Source: Cordilura impudica (lineage: Eukaryota > Arthropoda > Insecta > Diptera > Scathophagidae). Taken from it: DNA of 64,000 bases. The DNA lies in contig OY821517.1 in the NCBI GenBank assembly GCA_963682025.1, positions 231,611,603-231,675,602 on the forward strand, read 5' to 3'. This document shows positions 1-10,649 of the stretch, in pieces; position 1 is the stretch's first letter, and each line of letters begins with the position of its first letter. The notes under the pieces were generated by a model. The model saw nothing but the letters and a program-made list of their open reading frames with translations, was not told the DNA's origin and did no database searches. Position numbers and translations under genes: made by a program.

Positions 1-2796
1 CCATTTTCTTCGCTGAAACTTAGCAGAGGCCAAAGCAGCGACGAGTTGATCACGAGCCATTAATGCAGTCGAAATGTCATGAGTCCCTGTCAAAACGTCG
101 TCAACGTACATGCACTTTCGTAGAATATGTGCTGCGAGAGGGAACTCAGCCTCAGAATCGTCAGCGAGTTGTAATAACGTCCTAATGGCAAGGTATGGAG
201 CACAGTTAACGCCAAAAGTCACTGTCTGTAATTCATAGTCCCTTACGGTCTCCGTCGGAGAATCCCTAAACAAAATTCGTTGAAAAGGGGTATGAGAAGG
301 ATCAACCCGAATCTGTCTATACATTTGAGTGATATCACAATTGAAGACGAATTTAAACAGACGCCACCTAAGAATAAGTAGAACTAAGTCTGCTTGTAAG
401 GTAGGTCCTACGTAAAGGCAATCGTTTAAACTAATTCCATTAGAAGTTCTATTTGAAGCGTTGAAAACAACTCTCAATTTAGTTGTCTTACGTTCTAGTT
501 TTACCACCGGATGATGAGGTAAATAACAAAAAGAGGTAGGAGATGAAAAATTTGGTAATACCGGTCTCATATGTCCTATGTCCAAATACTCCCTAACGAC
601 GTCATCGTACATCTCCTTAATTTCAGGTCTACGCAGTAAAGATGATTCGGTCCTAAGATATTGTCCCATAACACCAGGTCTTGAAGTCCCTAAAGAAAAT
701 TTTTCAGGAAATTCAGGCTTAAATGGGAGAGTCACTACATATCGACCATCAGATTCGCGACGAGTAGTCGCTTTATAATTTTCCTCACAAAATTTGTCAA
801 ATGGAGACAGAATTTTTCTTTTAGGAGTTTCCTCAAGTTCCCAGAATCTCAAAAGATTTTTGTTAAGGCAATCTTCCTCTGAAAATTCGACATTCGTAGA
901 ATATACCTGAACTTGAGGTTGTACAACTGGACCAGTAATAATCCAGCCAAAAATAGTGTTCTGAGCTAGTAAAGAGCCCAAAATATTGCGACGGATTTCT
1001 CCCAACAGAATTCTTGGATATAAATCCGCGCCAAGCAAAAGATCAACAGGTCGACTGTCATCAAAATTAATATCGGCCAAACGAAGGTTTGGCAAATTTT
1101 CCTTTAAATACGAGTGGACTGTAAATGATGGTAAATTACCCGAAATATTTGGCAAAACAAGTGCCAATGTTTCCAATACAAGGGATGAATCGAAGGTGGA
1201 GCCAATTTTTAATGAACAAAGTTTTCTAGACATTGCCGTAACTGCCTGATTAACTCCTGAAATTTGAGCATTCGTCGAATGCGTCGAAATTTTCAGGCGA
1301 TTTTGCAAACGTTCAGAAATGAACGATGCTTCAGAAGCAGGGTCAATAAGGGCCCGGGCTGGGTACGTAGTACCCTGATGAATAAGATTCACCATAGCCG
1401 TCCCTAAAAGTACAGTCCTACTTTGTGCTGTATGAAATACTTGACGATTTGTAGGAGCTGTGGCATGATTGGCATTCGAAGATGATGCGATTGCAGGTAC
1501 GGAGTTTGAAACCCGAGAAACAGAAACCGAACTAACACCCGAATTCGACCGATTAGTATCCCTAGAAACTTCAGAAGATGGTAATTCACGGTGTAACATA
1601 GTATGATGTCTCTTGTTACAAATGGAGCAATTATACGAACTGCTACAATTTTTAGCTTCATGTGTCCTTGCGAGACAATTGACACAACAGTGAAACTTTT
1701 TTACCGTAGAAAATCGATCCGCAACAGATAAACTTTTGAATCGATGACAAGAACGTAAAAAGTGAACTTGATTCTTACAAAGAACACAAGAAGCACTTGA
1801 AGTTGAAGCAGCATTGGTATGATGCGCTTTGATTTTAGGTTCAGAAAGCCGTTTAGCAGATTCTGAACCCCTAAGATCACGTAAACAATCTAAAGTTTGA
1901 ACTCTTTCTGTCAGAAAGAGGTCCAAATCCTTCCAGAGTGACAAAGCTGATTTGTCCTTTATACTCTGTTCCCACAGACTAACAGTTTGCGAAGGTAACC
2001 GTTGAATACAAAGAAATACAATAATAGGATCCCAGCTGTGCGTCGAAATATTATAAATTGACATAGCCGTAAGGCAACCGTTTATTCCGCGTTGTAAAGT
2101 TTTTAATCCCGACGAGGTTTCCTTATCAAGAAAGGGAAGGCTAAATAGCGATTTTAACTGGTTATTAACCAGCATACGCGGATTATCATATGCGTCCCTC
2201 AAGTTGCGCCACGCAACATCAAAACCTTGATTAGTGAGAGGGCATTTCGAAACAATTTCCCGAGCTTCGCCACTAGTTTTCCGAACTAGATGGCATAGCC
2301 GCTCAATATTGCTAAGTCGAGAGTTATTGATATAAACCGCTGTAAAAAGATCCCTAAAAGTGGGCCAAGAAATGTAATCGCCCTCAAAAACGTCGATATC
2401 GCATGGCGGAAGCGTTAAATTATGTCAAAAGTTGTCAGCTGAATGGAGGTTTACGCTAGAAGACTGAGACTGCTCTTTCGGTGTCGCGTTGGATTTAAAA
2501 TGATGTAATCGTTCATTAATCCTAGATAAACAATTAACGTACGCGTTAAAAGTGGCTTCATATTTCGATTCAGCCGCGTCAAAATCCGCTGGTTCCGCGT
2601 CATCCGAATTTTCTAAATATGATAAACAAGTACGATATGTCGATTTTACTTGTTCCCAAAGCAAGTCCAATTCTTTTCCACGAATTTCAAGATTAAATAC
2701 CGAATGTAATTCCTCACGAATATCGTTGAATTTCGCCTCAAATTTAATGAGCGTATCCGAATCGCGAATAAAAATATCAAGTGCAGTTCCCGGCAT
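1..2796 (-). pseudogene. BEL/Pao retrotransposon copy BEL1: Gag-Pol, one nonsense codon, continues off left edge
   Basis: Polyprotein of a BEL/Pao LTR retrotransposon. From the ATG at 2796 the order is a Gag N-terminal part (DUF1759-like, about 2796-1950), Cys/His knuckles (about 1830-1590), a retropepsin-like region with an LIDPAS motif (about 1360-1330), then reverse transcriptase with the catalytic YVDD at 97-108; the rest lies beyond position 1. I read every codon of this frame from 2424 to 1 and found no stop. The only break is an in-frame TGA at 2425-2427, where the related copy at 40.5 kb has a Cys codon (TGC). So this is a nearly intact frame with one nonsense mutation 123 codons from the start. 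Read-through is conceivable but unsupported. RNase H and integrase cannot be seen. Confidence 0.9.
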
Positions 2797-3787
2797 TTTG
2801 GTTCGAATTTATTTTAAAATAAGTTAATTTAATTTAAATAACAATATAAAAATTCGTTAAAAAAAATCCGAAAAAATAATAATATATTATAAGCTAATAA
2901 TATAAAACTATATTAAAAAAATTTTATTTTCTTAATATGTGGTATTATTTTAGCAAATTAGAAGCAAAACCAAAATTTGCAAAAAAAAAACATTAATAAA
3001 AAACACACTGGATATGTCGCGACTAAAACGGACAGTAGGGTGACTAACAATGTTATAGAAAAAACAAACCAACACAATGCGTGTGCGTATATATTAGTGT
3101 GAAGAGAAATGAACACACTCTTGAGCATAAACACAAAAAAAAACCAACGCGTGAACGTATAGAGAAATAAAAACTATTCAGCTTAAGCAGTTTAAACACA
3201 AAAAAAAAACGTTCGCGTGAGCGTATATGTATAACACAAAGGAAAAAAAAACCGATTTAGTTATGTTTAAATGTAAATCTGTTTAAATTATTATTATTTG
3301 CACTAAACACTTTTTTTAAAAATCCCGACAGCTTTTTCTCTTTCCTTCGAATAAAACAAACACGATATGATTATTTATATTATTACTTACACTAAACACT
3401 TTTTAAAAATCCCGACGGCTTTTTCTTTTTATTTTCGATTAAAACAAACACGATTAAAATTCCACGTAAAGAATATTAACGTAACGCGTAGGGTTGTAAA
3501 ACGAAAAGTACGAAAAAAAATAGTATTTTAATAATGGACTTTTTTATTTTTAAATTAATTTTATTATACACTTTTTAAATTTTAAATTTTTTGATTTGCT
3601 CACACATAAAAAAAACTGAACTATACGCACCTTTAGTTTAAATTTGATGTAAATTGTAGTTGCAGCGAAGGGTTGTTTTTGCAGGTTCTTGCTGGTGTTG
3701 ACAAGATGAAGGCTGTGGGAATGTTGAAATTAATAATTTTTAAAAATTTTCCAAATTTTTCCTCAGTATCCGGTTCGCAGGACCAAA
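2797..3787 (-). other. BEL1 untranslated leader with primer-binding-like site
   Basis: About 1 kb of very AT-rich DNA between the 5' LTR and the Gag start, with no gene. Directly inside the LTR (minus strand, from 3785 downwards) is TGGTCCTGCGAACCGGAT, which begins with the TGG expected of a tRNA primer site. BEL2 has the related TGGTCATCCGAACCGGAT at the same place. I could not assign the tRNA. Repeated short blocks such as CACTAAACACTTTTT and CCCGACnGCTTTTTCT occur near 3300-3430. Confidence 0.6.
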
Positions 3788-4188
3788 TGTTTGCGTATGT
3801 AGCAAAAAATATATAAAAAATAAAAACACAATATAGTATAAGGTTTGATACGTAGAGAAAATAAGATCTCTATTTTATTTGTATATACAAATGTATACAA
3901 GATGTATTACCTTTTTTAAAAATATGCACAGCGGATGGTGTTTATGTGTACGAATTGTACGAAGGTACCAAAACGATTGATTTTATAAGTTAAAAAATAA
4001 AGAGAGAAGGTGGCGAGCAATATCTAAGTACCGTTAACGGTTTTACTAGTTAAAATCTATGTAAACACTCCTTTCAACGATGTATAAAAAAAGGAGTTTC
4101 ATAGATTTTAACCCAGAATTAACCCAAAAATGGCTAATTGACTCAAAGGCGGAAAAGTACAAAGAAAATATTAAATTGTACTTAAACA
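3788..4188 (-). repeat. BEL1 5' LTR (401 bp)
   Basis: On the minus strand the sequence starts TGTTTAAG and ends CAAACA, giving the TG...CA ends of an LTR. It is alignable over its whole length with the 407-bp BEL2 LTRs but clearly diverged, so it is a different subfamily or an older copy. It contains an inverted repeat at 4049-4112. The flank at 4189 is Jockey sequence; the other LTR and the target duplication lie outside the window. Confidence 0.8.
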
Positions 4189-4757
4189 GATTTTAAGAAC
4201 GAAAAATCCTAGTTCTGAATCAGCTCTTGAAGAAGTAATGAATATTGTCTCATCAATAAAACCCTCAAAATGCCCTGGTTTTGACAATGTTCCGAACCTG
4301 ATCTTAAATATACTACCAGTCAAAGCTCTAAAATTACTGGTTATGACATATAACAGCTGCATCAAACTCAACTATTTCCCAAACCATTTCAAAAATGCTA
4401 AAGTTATAGCCATAAACAAACCTAGTAAGCCAAAAATAACCCAAAGAGCTACAGACCTATTAGTCTATTAAGTAACTTAGGTAAAATATTTGAAAAAATA
4501 CTACATTCTCGTCTTAGTGACGAGATTTAAAAAGAGCATAGCCACTACTCAGCAAATAAACAGAATCAAAAATCAAATAATCACCAATAAAACCAATAAA
4601 CGTTCAACGGGTATAATATTGTTAGATATTGAAAAAGCGTTTGACACCGTTTGGCATAATGGCCTAGTATTTAAACTTCTTGATGCAAATATACCAAAAT
4701 ATTTATACAAACTTATTTCAGATGTCGTTCACGGCAGAAGCTTTAAAGTTGCGATTA

Positions 4758-5638
4758 AAGCCCTAAACACATTCATCAGACTGTATGATTTTTATACCCT
4801 ATACCACTATGTGGTTTGGGTATAATGACTTTGTGCTGCTGTTTGTAACTACCAAAAATATTTGACATAGACCCATCTTTTATTATACCGATCGAATCAG
4901 AATCACTATCTGATTCGATTTAACGATGTCCGTCCGTCCATCCGTTATCCGTCCAGCTGTTATCGGCCATAGGACGAAATTTAAATTGGTGATAATTGGT
5001 CCATGTTCAGACCTAGCCCCATCCAAATGACCCCTATGAAATCGACATAAATTGCCATAAGATCCAAATTGTCATATAGATCTTACTCAAATTGGGTTTG
5101 TATGCGTTTATTACATCCATTAATGAGTAGTCCAAAAATGATCCCTATGGGACAACTCTTACTCATAGGCCCCATATAAAGCTGCTTCCCGATCTTCACT
5201 TAAATCTATCAAAAAACAAAAATATTGCACTGATTCTTCTCAAATTTTGTTTGTATATATTTTTGCAAAATACAAGAGACCTTACCCAACATGGTCCGGA
5301 TCGGACCAATTTTGGGCCTAGTCCGCATATGTATATAGCATCCGATATGAAGTTTTTCATATCTGCAGCCAAAAAAATTAATAAAAATCCCACTCAAATT
5401 TGGTTTATGCTTATTTTCTATGTCCAGTTAGTTTGGCCTAAGAGATAGGCATGGTATAGGGAATCGTATAGTCGGTCTAGACCGACTATAATTTTCTTAC
5501 TTGTTTCTAATGTGGAAGCGAGATCGAGAGTAAAGCTCATTTGTGTGGCGTTGCCAGCTTCCACATATAGAAAAAATCATACTGTCTCATTCTCGTTTTT
5601 TCTCGTACTCGCAACTCGCAGTGAATGTGTTTATGGCT
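4758..5638. mobile_element. MITE-like element with 18-bp TIRs inside J1
   Basis: The ends read AAGCCCTAAACACATTCA and, inverted, AAGCCATAAACACATTCA. J2 has an uninterrupted GCGATTAATAATG where J1 has GCGATTA-insert-TTAATAATG, so the target duplication is TA or TTA. There is no transposase. Most of the interior is the hairpin-ended repeat listed next, so this may be a small element carrying a second one, or one composite element. A Tc1/mariner-type TA duplication is possible; I do not assign a superfamily. Confidence 0.65.
4790..5508. repeat. Dispersed hairpin-ended repeat, copy 1
   Basis: A non-coding repeat running from a TTTATACCCTATACCACTATGT block, through a GTCCGTCCGTCC tract near 4930, to a perfect 24-bp palindrome at 5467-5490 (half-site TATAGTCGGTCT) followed by AATTTTCTTACTTGTTT. 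A shorter diverged copy is at 58703-59069 with the same order and the same terminal palindrome carrying one change. A related hairpin type is at 46076-46349. No coding potential seen. Confidence 0.7.
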
Positions 5639-6386
5639 TAATAATGAAACATCATCTCCAAAAACCATTACCACAGGGTTACCTCATGGATCAGTCTTGT
5701 CGCCATTGCTTTACTCGTATATACATCCGATTTTAAAGTCCCGAAATATATGCAAATTGCTTATTACGCAGATGATACTGCGTTAATTTCTTCAAACAAT
5801 CTTACAAGCGCACTCCTGAAGAAAATGGAAAAGGGACTTGTAAATTGCAGTAAATATTTTCACAAATGGAAAATCAAATTTTATCCAAACAAGACCCAAG
5901 CAATAATTTTTCCATTCAACAAATCTCCCAAAAGACTGCCAAGACGGCATATTCTTTTTGGAAATAATACCATAAATGTACTTAATCATGTCAAATATCT
6001 CGTAGTTGTCTTGGACAAAAAGCCTACTTTTAAACAACATATTATGGCTACTTGCCAAAAAGCTATAAAATCATTTAAAGCATTATGGCCACTTCTAAAT
6101 AGAAGGTCATTTCTAAACCCCAAAAACAAAAATCTACTCTTCAAAAGTGTTATAAGGCCAATATTAACATACGCGTGTCCTATTTGGAGTGACGCTGCCA
6201 ACTGCCACCGAAAACGCTTACAAATTATACAAAACAAATGTCTTAAAATGATAAATAAAAAGCCCTGAAGGTATCCTACAAATCTTCTTCATGAAGAAAC
6301 AGGTTATGAAAAAACTATCGATTTCATAACAAGGATTAATAACAATTACTTTGCCAAAATTGAAAATTCCTCTTACCCACTGATAA

Positions 6387-6686
6387 TTTTTTTTCAATTA
6401 AATATTCTTCCTTTATTTACATATTTTAACAAATTTTGATATTTACATATGAGATCTTATCTTAACATAGATATTGCAACAAATAATATATAGGATCTAA
6501 AGACATTAAATAGTTTTTATTTTATTTTTTAATGATTTTTAAAGGAAAATGGGAGGGAAAAAACCTTTATATGATTTAATAAATTCAAATACTATCTGAA
6601 AATATTTATATGCTTATAGAAGGTTTATTAGAAATAATAGACCTCTATAAGCATATAATTTTCAATTTGGTGATTTCTTTTTAATT
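6387..6686 (-). other. J2 3' UTR with stem-loop, polyadenylation signal and A tail
   Basis: Minus-strand 3' UTR of about 300 nt. Near its start, about 6608-6658, TATGCTTATAGAGGT pairs with ACCTTCTATAAGCATA across an AT-rich loop. The same hairpin region is kept in J1 (10737-10790), the duplicated copy (about 13994-14045) and J3 (44855-44905). It ends with AATAAA about 20 nt before the terminal A run. I infer that the hairpin may help the RT recognise its own RNA, as proposed for other LINE 3' ends. Confidence 0.7.
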
Positions 6687-9356
6687 TTACGTTACTTCTC
6701 TACATTCTCTTATCAGTGGGTAAGAGGAATTTTCAATTTTGGCAAAATAATTGTTGTTAATCCTTGTTATGAAATCGATAATTTTTTCATAACCTGTTTC
6801 TTCATGAAGAAGATTTGTAGGATACCTCCAGGGCTTTTTATTTATCATTTTAAGACATTTGTTTTGTATAATTTGTAAGCGTTTTAGGTGGCAGTTGGCA
6901 GCGTCACTCCAAATAGGACACGCGTATGTTAATATCGGCCTTATAACACTTTTGAAGAGTAGATTTTTGTTTTTGGGGTTTAGAAATGACCTTCTATTTA
7001 GTAGTGGCCATAATGCTTTAAATGATTTTATAGCTTTTTGACACGTAGCCATAATATGTTGTTTAAATGTAAGCTTTTTGTCCGAGACAACTCCGAGATA
7101 TTTGACCTCGTTAAGTACATTTATGGTATTATTTCCAATAAGAAGATGACGTCTTGGCAGTCTTTTGGGAGATTTGTTGAATGGAAAAATTATTGCTTGG
7201 GTCTTGTTTGGATTAATTTTGATTTTCCATTTGTGAAAATATTGACTGCAATTTACAAGTCCCTTTTCCATTTTCTTCAGGAGTGCGCTTGTAAGTTTGT
7301 TTGAAGAAATTAACGCAGTATCATCTGCGTAATAAGCAATTTTCATATATTTCGGGACTTTAAAATCGGATGTATATATCGAGTAAAGCAATGGCGACAA
7401 GACAGATCCTTGAGGTAACCCTGTGGTAATGGTTTTTGGAGATGATGTTTCATTATTAATCGCAACTTTAAAGTTTCTGCCGTGAATGAAATCTGAAATA
7501 AGTTTGCATAAATATTTTGGTATATTTGCATCAAGAAGTTTAAATAAGAGGCCATTATGCCAAACGGTGTCAAACGCTTTTTCAATATCTAACAATATTA
7601 GACCCGTTGAACGTTTATTGTTTTTATTTGTGGTTATTTGATTTTTAATTCTGTTTATTTGGTGCGTAGTGCTATGCCCTTTTTTAAATCCAAATTGTTC
7701 TTTGGCAACAATAGAATTGGTCGTTACAAATTCACTAAGACGAGAATGTAGTATTTTTTCAAATATTTTACCTAAGTTACTTAATAGACTAATAGGTCTG
7801 TAGCTGTTTGGGTTATTTTTTGGCTTACTAGGTTTGTTTATGGCTATAACCTTAGCATTTTTGAAATGGTTTGGGAAATAGTTGAGTTTGATGCAGCTGT
7901 TAAATATTATAACCAGTAATTTTAGAGCTTTGAGTGGTAGTTTCTTTAAGAGCAGGTTGGGAACATTGTCAAAACCAGGAGATTTTGAGGGTTTTATTGA
8001 TGAGACAATATTCATTACTTCTTCAAGAGATGTATAAATTGCAGATTCAGAACTGGGATTTTCCTTCTTAAAATTATTTACTGTTGTATTTATTAGTGTA
8101 TCTGCCGAGTGGTTATAGTTCGAAGTGAGGTTATTTGCTTGGACAAATGTATTTGCCAGGACTTCAGCCTTGTCCTTATCAGATGTTATTTTTTTATTTC
8201 CAACTTTAAAGTGAGCGATTTGATTTTTTCCTTTTCCTCGCAAGTTCCTGCTTATTTTCCAAAATGATTTATCACCTGGTTTTAAATTGGATAATAATTG
8301 AGACCATTTCTTATTGCGCTCCGAATTAATACTTTTATCAATCATGTTACTTAGAAACTTAGTACATTGATTATAAAAAGTTTGCTCGGCTATATTTGAA
8401 GATCGTTGGCTTTTTCTTTTAAAGCTTCTTCTTAGTTTAATATATTTTACAGTACTTTCTGGTAATGTGTAATTATTTTGTTGAGTTATTTTAGGTGTGG
8501 ACACATCCCTTGCTTCGAAAACTACATTTATAAATTTTTGGATTTCCTGATCAATAACTACCTTGGTATTGTATATATCCGAATATAACGTGATTTTATT
8601 GTCTAAAAAATTCATAAAAATGTTCCAGTTGGTTGCACTATAATCATAATAATTGAGGTCAACCTGCAAGGCCGTTGATCTTTTAAGTGTACATATAATG
8701 GGGCGATGGTCTGATGGTATTTCGTAATCCATTGTTTTTACGTCTATATCTAAAGCGGAATTGCTTAAAATAATATCGACTGTGGATGCTTCGCGATTGT
8801 GTTGATGGGGGAATAGGGTTGGTCTATTAGGGTAGTGAATGAAAAAATTGCTTGATTGCTGTAGGTTGTTGAGTGCAATTCCTGCAGTATTATTTGAACG
8901 GCAATTCCAAGAACAATGTTTGGCATTTAGGTCACCAAAAACTATATATTCTTTGGTGGAAGGTGTTAGGTTCAAGATATCAGCACAGAAGTTATGAGTA
9001 TATCTTGGTGAATATAACGAAGATACAACAATAGGTCTATTATTTATAATAACTTCAATTGAGATGTTTTCGATTGATGATGTGTTTGATATAAAGAGGT
9101 TTTTATGAGCGACAGATTTATGAATTAACAGAGCTACTCCTCCTCCTCTTGCATCTGTTCTGTCACTTCTATATAAATAATAATTTTTAAAATAGGGTCT
9201 ATGATTTTCTGAAAAAAATGTTTCATTCAATGACGCTATTTTAATATTTTCTCGTTCAATTAGTATCTCAAATTGTTTTAATTTAGAAAAGTTTGAAATG
9301 CCATTAGCATTCAAGTGAAGCATTTTGAATTCGTTTAAATTATTAGTATAATCCAT
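6687..9356 (-). CDS. J2 ORF2: endonuclease-reverse transcriptase, 889 aa, intact
   Basis: Enzyme that nicks the target DNA and copies the element RNA there. The N-terminal APE-type endonuclease shows LNANG (about residues 15-19), LNET (43-46, catalytic Glu), GDLNAKH (141-147), TVDIILSN (192-199) and SDHRPI (215-220). The RT domain follows, with SYRPISLLSNLGK, EQFGFKKGHST, LLDIEKAFDTVWHNGL, GLPQGSVLSPLLY and YYADD near residue 675, then a C-terminal region with no RNase H that I can see. The start ATG overlaps the ORF1 end by 14 nt (ATGGATTATACTAA), so translation probably couples or reinitiates there. Length and motifs are those of a complete Jockey-group protein. Confidence 0.95.
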   Translation of the reverse strand: MDYTNNLNEFKMLHLNANGISNFSKLKQFEILIERENIKIASLNETFFSENHRPYFKNYYLYRSDRTDARGGGVALLIHKSVAHKNLFISNTSSIENISIEVIINNRPIVVSSLYSPRYTHNFCADILNLTPSTKEYIVFGDLNAKHCSWNCRSNNTAGIALNNLQQSSNFFIHYPNRPTLFPHQHNREASTVDIILSNSALDIDVKTMDYEIPSDHRPIICTLKRSTALQVDLNYYDYSATNWNIFMNFLDNKITLYSDIYNTKVVIDQEIQKFINVVFEARDVSTPKITQQNNYTLPESTVKYIKLRRSFKRKSQRSSNIAEQTFYNQCTKFLSNMIDKSINSERNKKWSQLLSNLKPGDKSFWKISRNLRGKGKNQIAHFKVGNKKITSDKDKAEVLANTFVQANNLTSNYNHSADTLINTTVNNFKKENPSSESAIYTSLEEVMNIVSSIKPSKSPGFDNVPNLLLKKLPLKALKLLVIIFNSCIKLNYFPNHFKNAKVIAINKPSKPKNNPNSYRPISLLSNLGKIFEKILHSRLSEFVTTNSIVAKEQFGFKKGHSTTHQINRIKNQITTNKNNKRSTGLILLDIEKAFDTVWHNGLLFKLLDANIPKYLCKLISDFIHGRNFKVAINNETSSPKTITTGLPQGSVLSPLLYSIYTSDFKVPKYMKIAYYADDTALISSNKLTSALLKKMEKGLVNCSQYFHKWKIKINPNKTQAIIFPFNKSPKRLPRRHLLIGNNTINVLNEVKYLGVVSDKKLTFKQHIMATCQKAIKSFKALWPLLNRRSFLNPKNKNLLFKSVIRPILTYACPIWSDAANCHLKRLQIIQNKCLKMINKKPWRYPTNLLHEETGYEKIIDFITRINNNYFAKIENSSYPLIRECREVT

Positions 9357-10506
9357 GGGCGTATTTTACCATTGACATTACAACTTTGATTTGTTGTACT
9401 TTTGAAGTGCACCTATGCAAATCATCCATAGCTGTAGTGAAAATATCAAAAAGCTCGTCAATGCTAAATAAATCGTTGTTTGTTTTCAGCTGGTTAGCAT
9501 ATGTAGCTTTGCTGTTATTATTGATGTTATTGTTACAATTTGTGTTGTTGTTTCTTAAATTAGGGAAATCTCCCACATTAAATTGAAATGAGTTCTTTTG
9601 TTGTCTGCTTTTATTCGGATTTTTAGAAGTAACTCTTGTTCTAGTTTCCAAATAGAGAGAACGTAACGGACAGTTGATATCGTTTGCAGAGTGATCAGTT
9701 CTCTCTTTTCCTTGTTTTTTGCAATTAAAGCATGTAAAAACAGCTGGTCTTTTTTCGTTTGTGTTAAACGGACACACACTTGTATGATGTTGTTCTGCAC
9801 ATATCATACAGGCAGCACTACGATGACAATGTTCACCGCCATGGCCATACATTAAGCAGTTCCAGCATTGAGTTGGTTTATTTCTGGATCTAGATTTGTA
9901 TTTTTTCCAGGAAATTATTATATTTGAAATTGTTCTTACGTTTCTTAAGGCAGTTGGGTTAAAATTTTTACGTACAAATTGAACTTTGTAAACTGCATTG
10001 TTGTTCGAACTGAATTTGGTGACTATTTCAGCTACGGAAGAAGGGGACAGGTTGTAGTTTTTTAGCTCTGCGGTGATGTCCTCAGTTTTTATGCGGGGTA
10101 AACCGTGTAAAAAAGTGGTGTATAATCTATTATCTTTGGAGCCATAAGAGTGAAACTCCAACTTACTCTCTTTAAGAATTTGCTTGTAGCATTCGAACAT
10201 TTCTTTACTTGGAGCAAAAATTTTAGTACCAATTGAAGTACGTTTGAAAATACAATCTTTACCAAGTAGTTTTTGTATTTCTGTAAATGAGGCGTTAGCT
10301 TCAACAACAATAGGTGGAGGTTTGTGTTGTTTAACCTCGTTAATATTTGATACAGGAGTGACGTCCATATCATTAAGGCCAGCAAGCAGGCTAAATCTGT
10401 TGCTTGAAGTTGACGCGATGTTCGGGTTAAAACCCGGAGGAAGTTTTGTCATCTTCTTGTTGGCAAGGAGCTTTCTTTTTGATGAAGATTTGGCCCCTCG
10501 GGCCAT
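9343..10506 (-). CDS. J2 ORF1: Gag-like RNA-binding protein, 387 aa, intact
   Basis: Nucleic-acid-binding partner of the ORF2 protein in the element RNP. A basic N-terminus (residues 1-25) leads into a central RRM-like region (about 85-200). Three Cys/His knuckles follow at about residues 214-227 (CX2CX4HX4C), 233-245 and 259-279, the last with a longer spacing. The tail is Asn-rich. The ATG at 10506 lies about 177 nt inside the element 5' end. A paralogue with a nonsense codon is at 12643-13763. The CCHC triplet is typical of Jockey/I ORF1 proteins. Confidence 0.92.
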   Translation of the reverse strand: MARGAKSSSKRKLLANKKMTKLPPGFNPNIASTSSNRFSLLAGLNDMDVTPVSNINEVKQHKPPPIVVEANASFTEIQKLLGKDCIFKRTSIGTKIFAPSKEMFECYKQILKESKLEFHSYGSKDNRLYTTFLHGLPRIKTEDITAELKNYNLSPSSVAEIVTKFSSNNNAVYKVQFVRKNFNPTALRNVRTISNIIISWKKYKSRSRNKPTQCWNCLMYGHGGEHCHRSAACMICAEQHHTSVCPFNTNEKRPAVFTCFNCKKQGKERTDHSANDINCPLRSLYLETRTRVTSKNPNKSRQQKNSFQFNVGDFPNLRNNNTNCNNNINNNSKATYANQLKTNNDLFSIDELFDIFTTAMDDLHRCTSKVQQIKVVMSMVKYAHGLY

Positions 10507-10649
10507 CGCTAGATTTTTTATTCCTGTTTTAAGCTGAATTGACTACCACGTGAGTTCAAATGAGATCAAGAATAGGCAATTGCAAAAACAAAAATATACA
10601 CTTGTTCTTAATTTTAAATAGTTGTACTCTATGCGCTTTAATTATTTAC

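Larger units (their letters stand above)
4189..6386 (+). pseudogene. Jockey-type non-LTR element copy J1, reverse-transcriptase part, broken
   Basis: Plus-strand remnant matching the ORF2 of J2, from just upstream of the RT fingers to near the ORF2 end. It is cut on the left by the BEL1 LTR, and an 881-bp insertion splits it at 4758-5638. Recognisable RT stretches include the palm motif with EKAFDTVWHNGL near 4630, YYADD near 5762, and the C-terminal region up to 6266, where TGA replaces the Trp codon found in J2. Frame breaks occur near 4449 and elsewhere. Its 3' UTR continues at 10684-10829 after the J2 insertion. Confidence 0.9.

Noticed and set aside
1404..1685. 93-codon minus-strand ORF
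   Set aside because: It lies in another frame of the BEL1 Gag-Pol, which I verified as open in its own frame; a shadow.
6859..7304. Plus-strand ORFs opposite J2 RT
   Set aside because: Antisense shadows of ORF2; the same shadows appear opposite J1 and J3.
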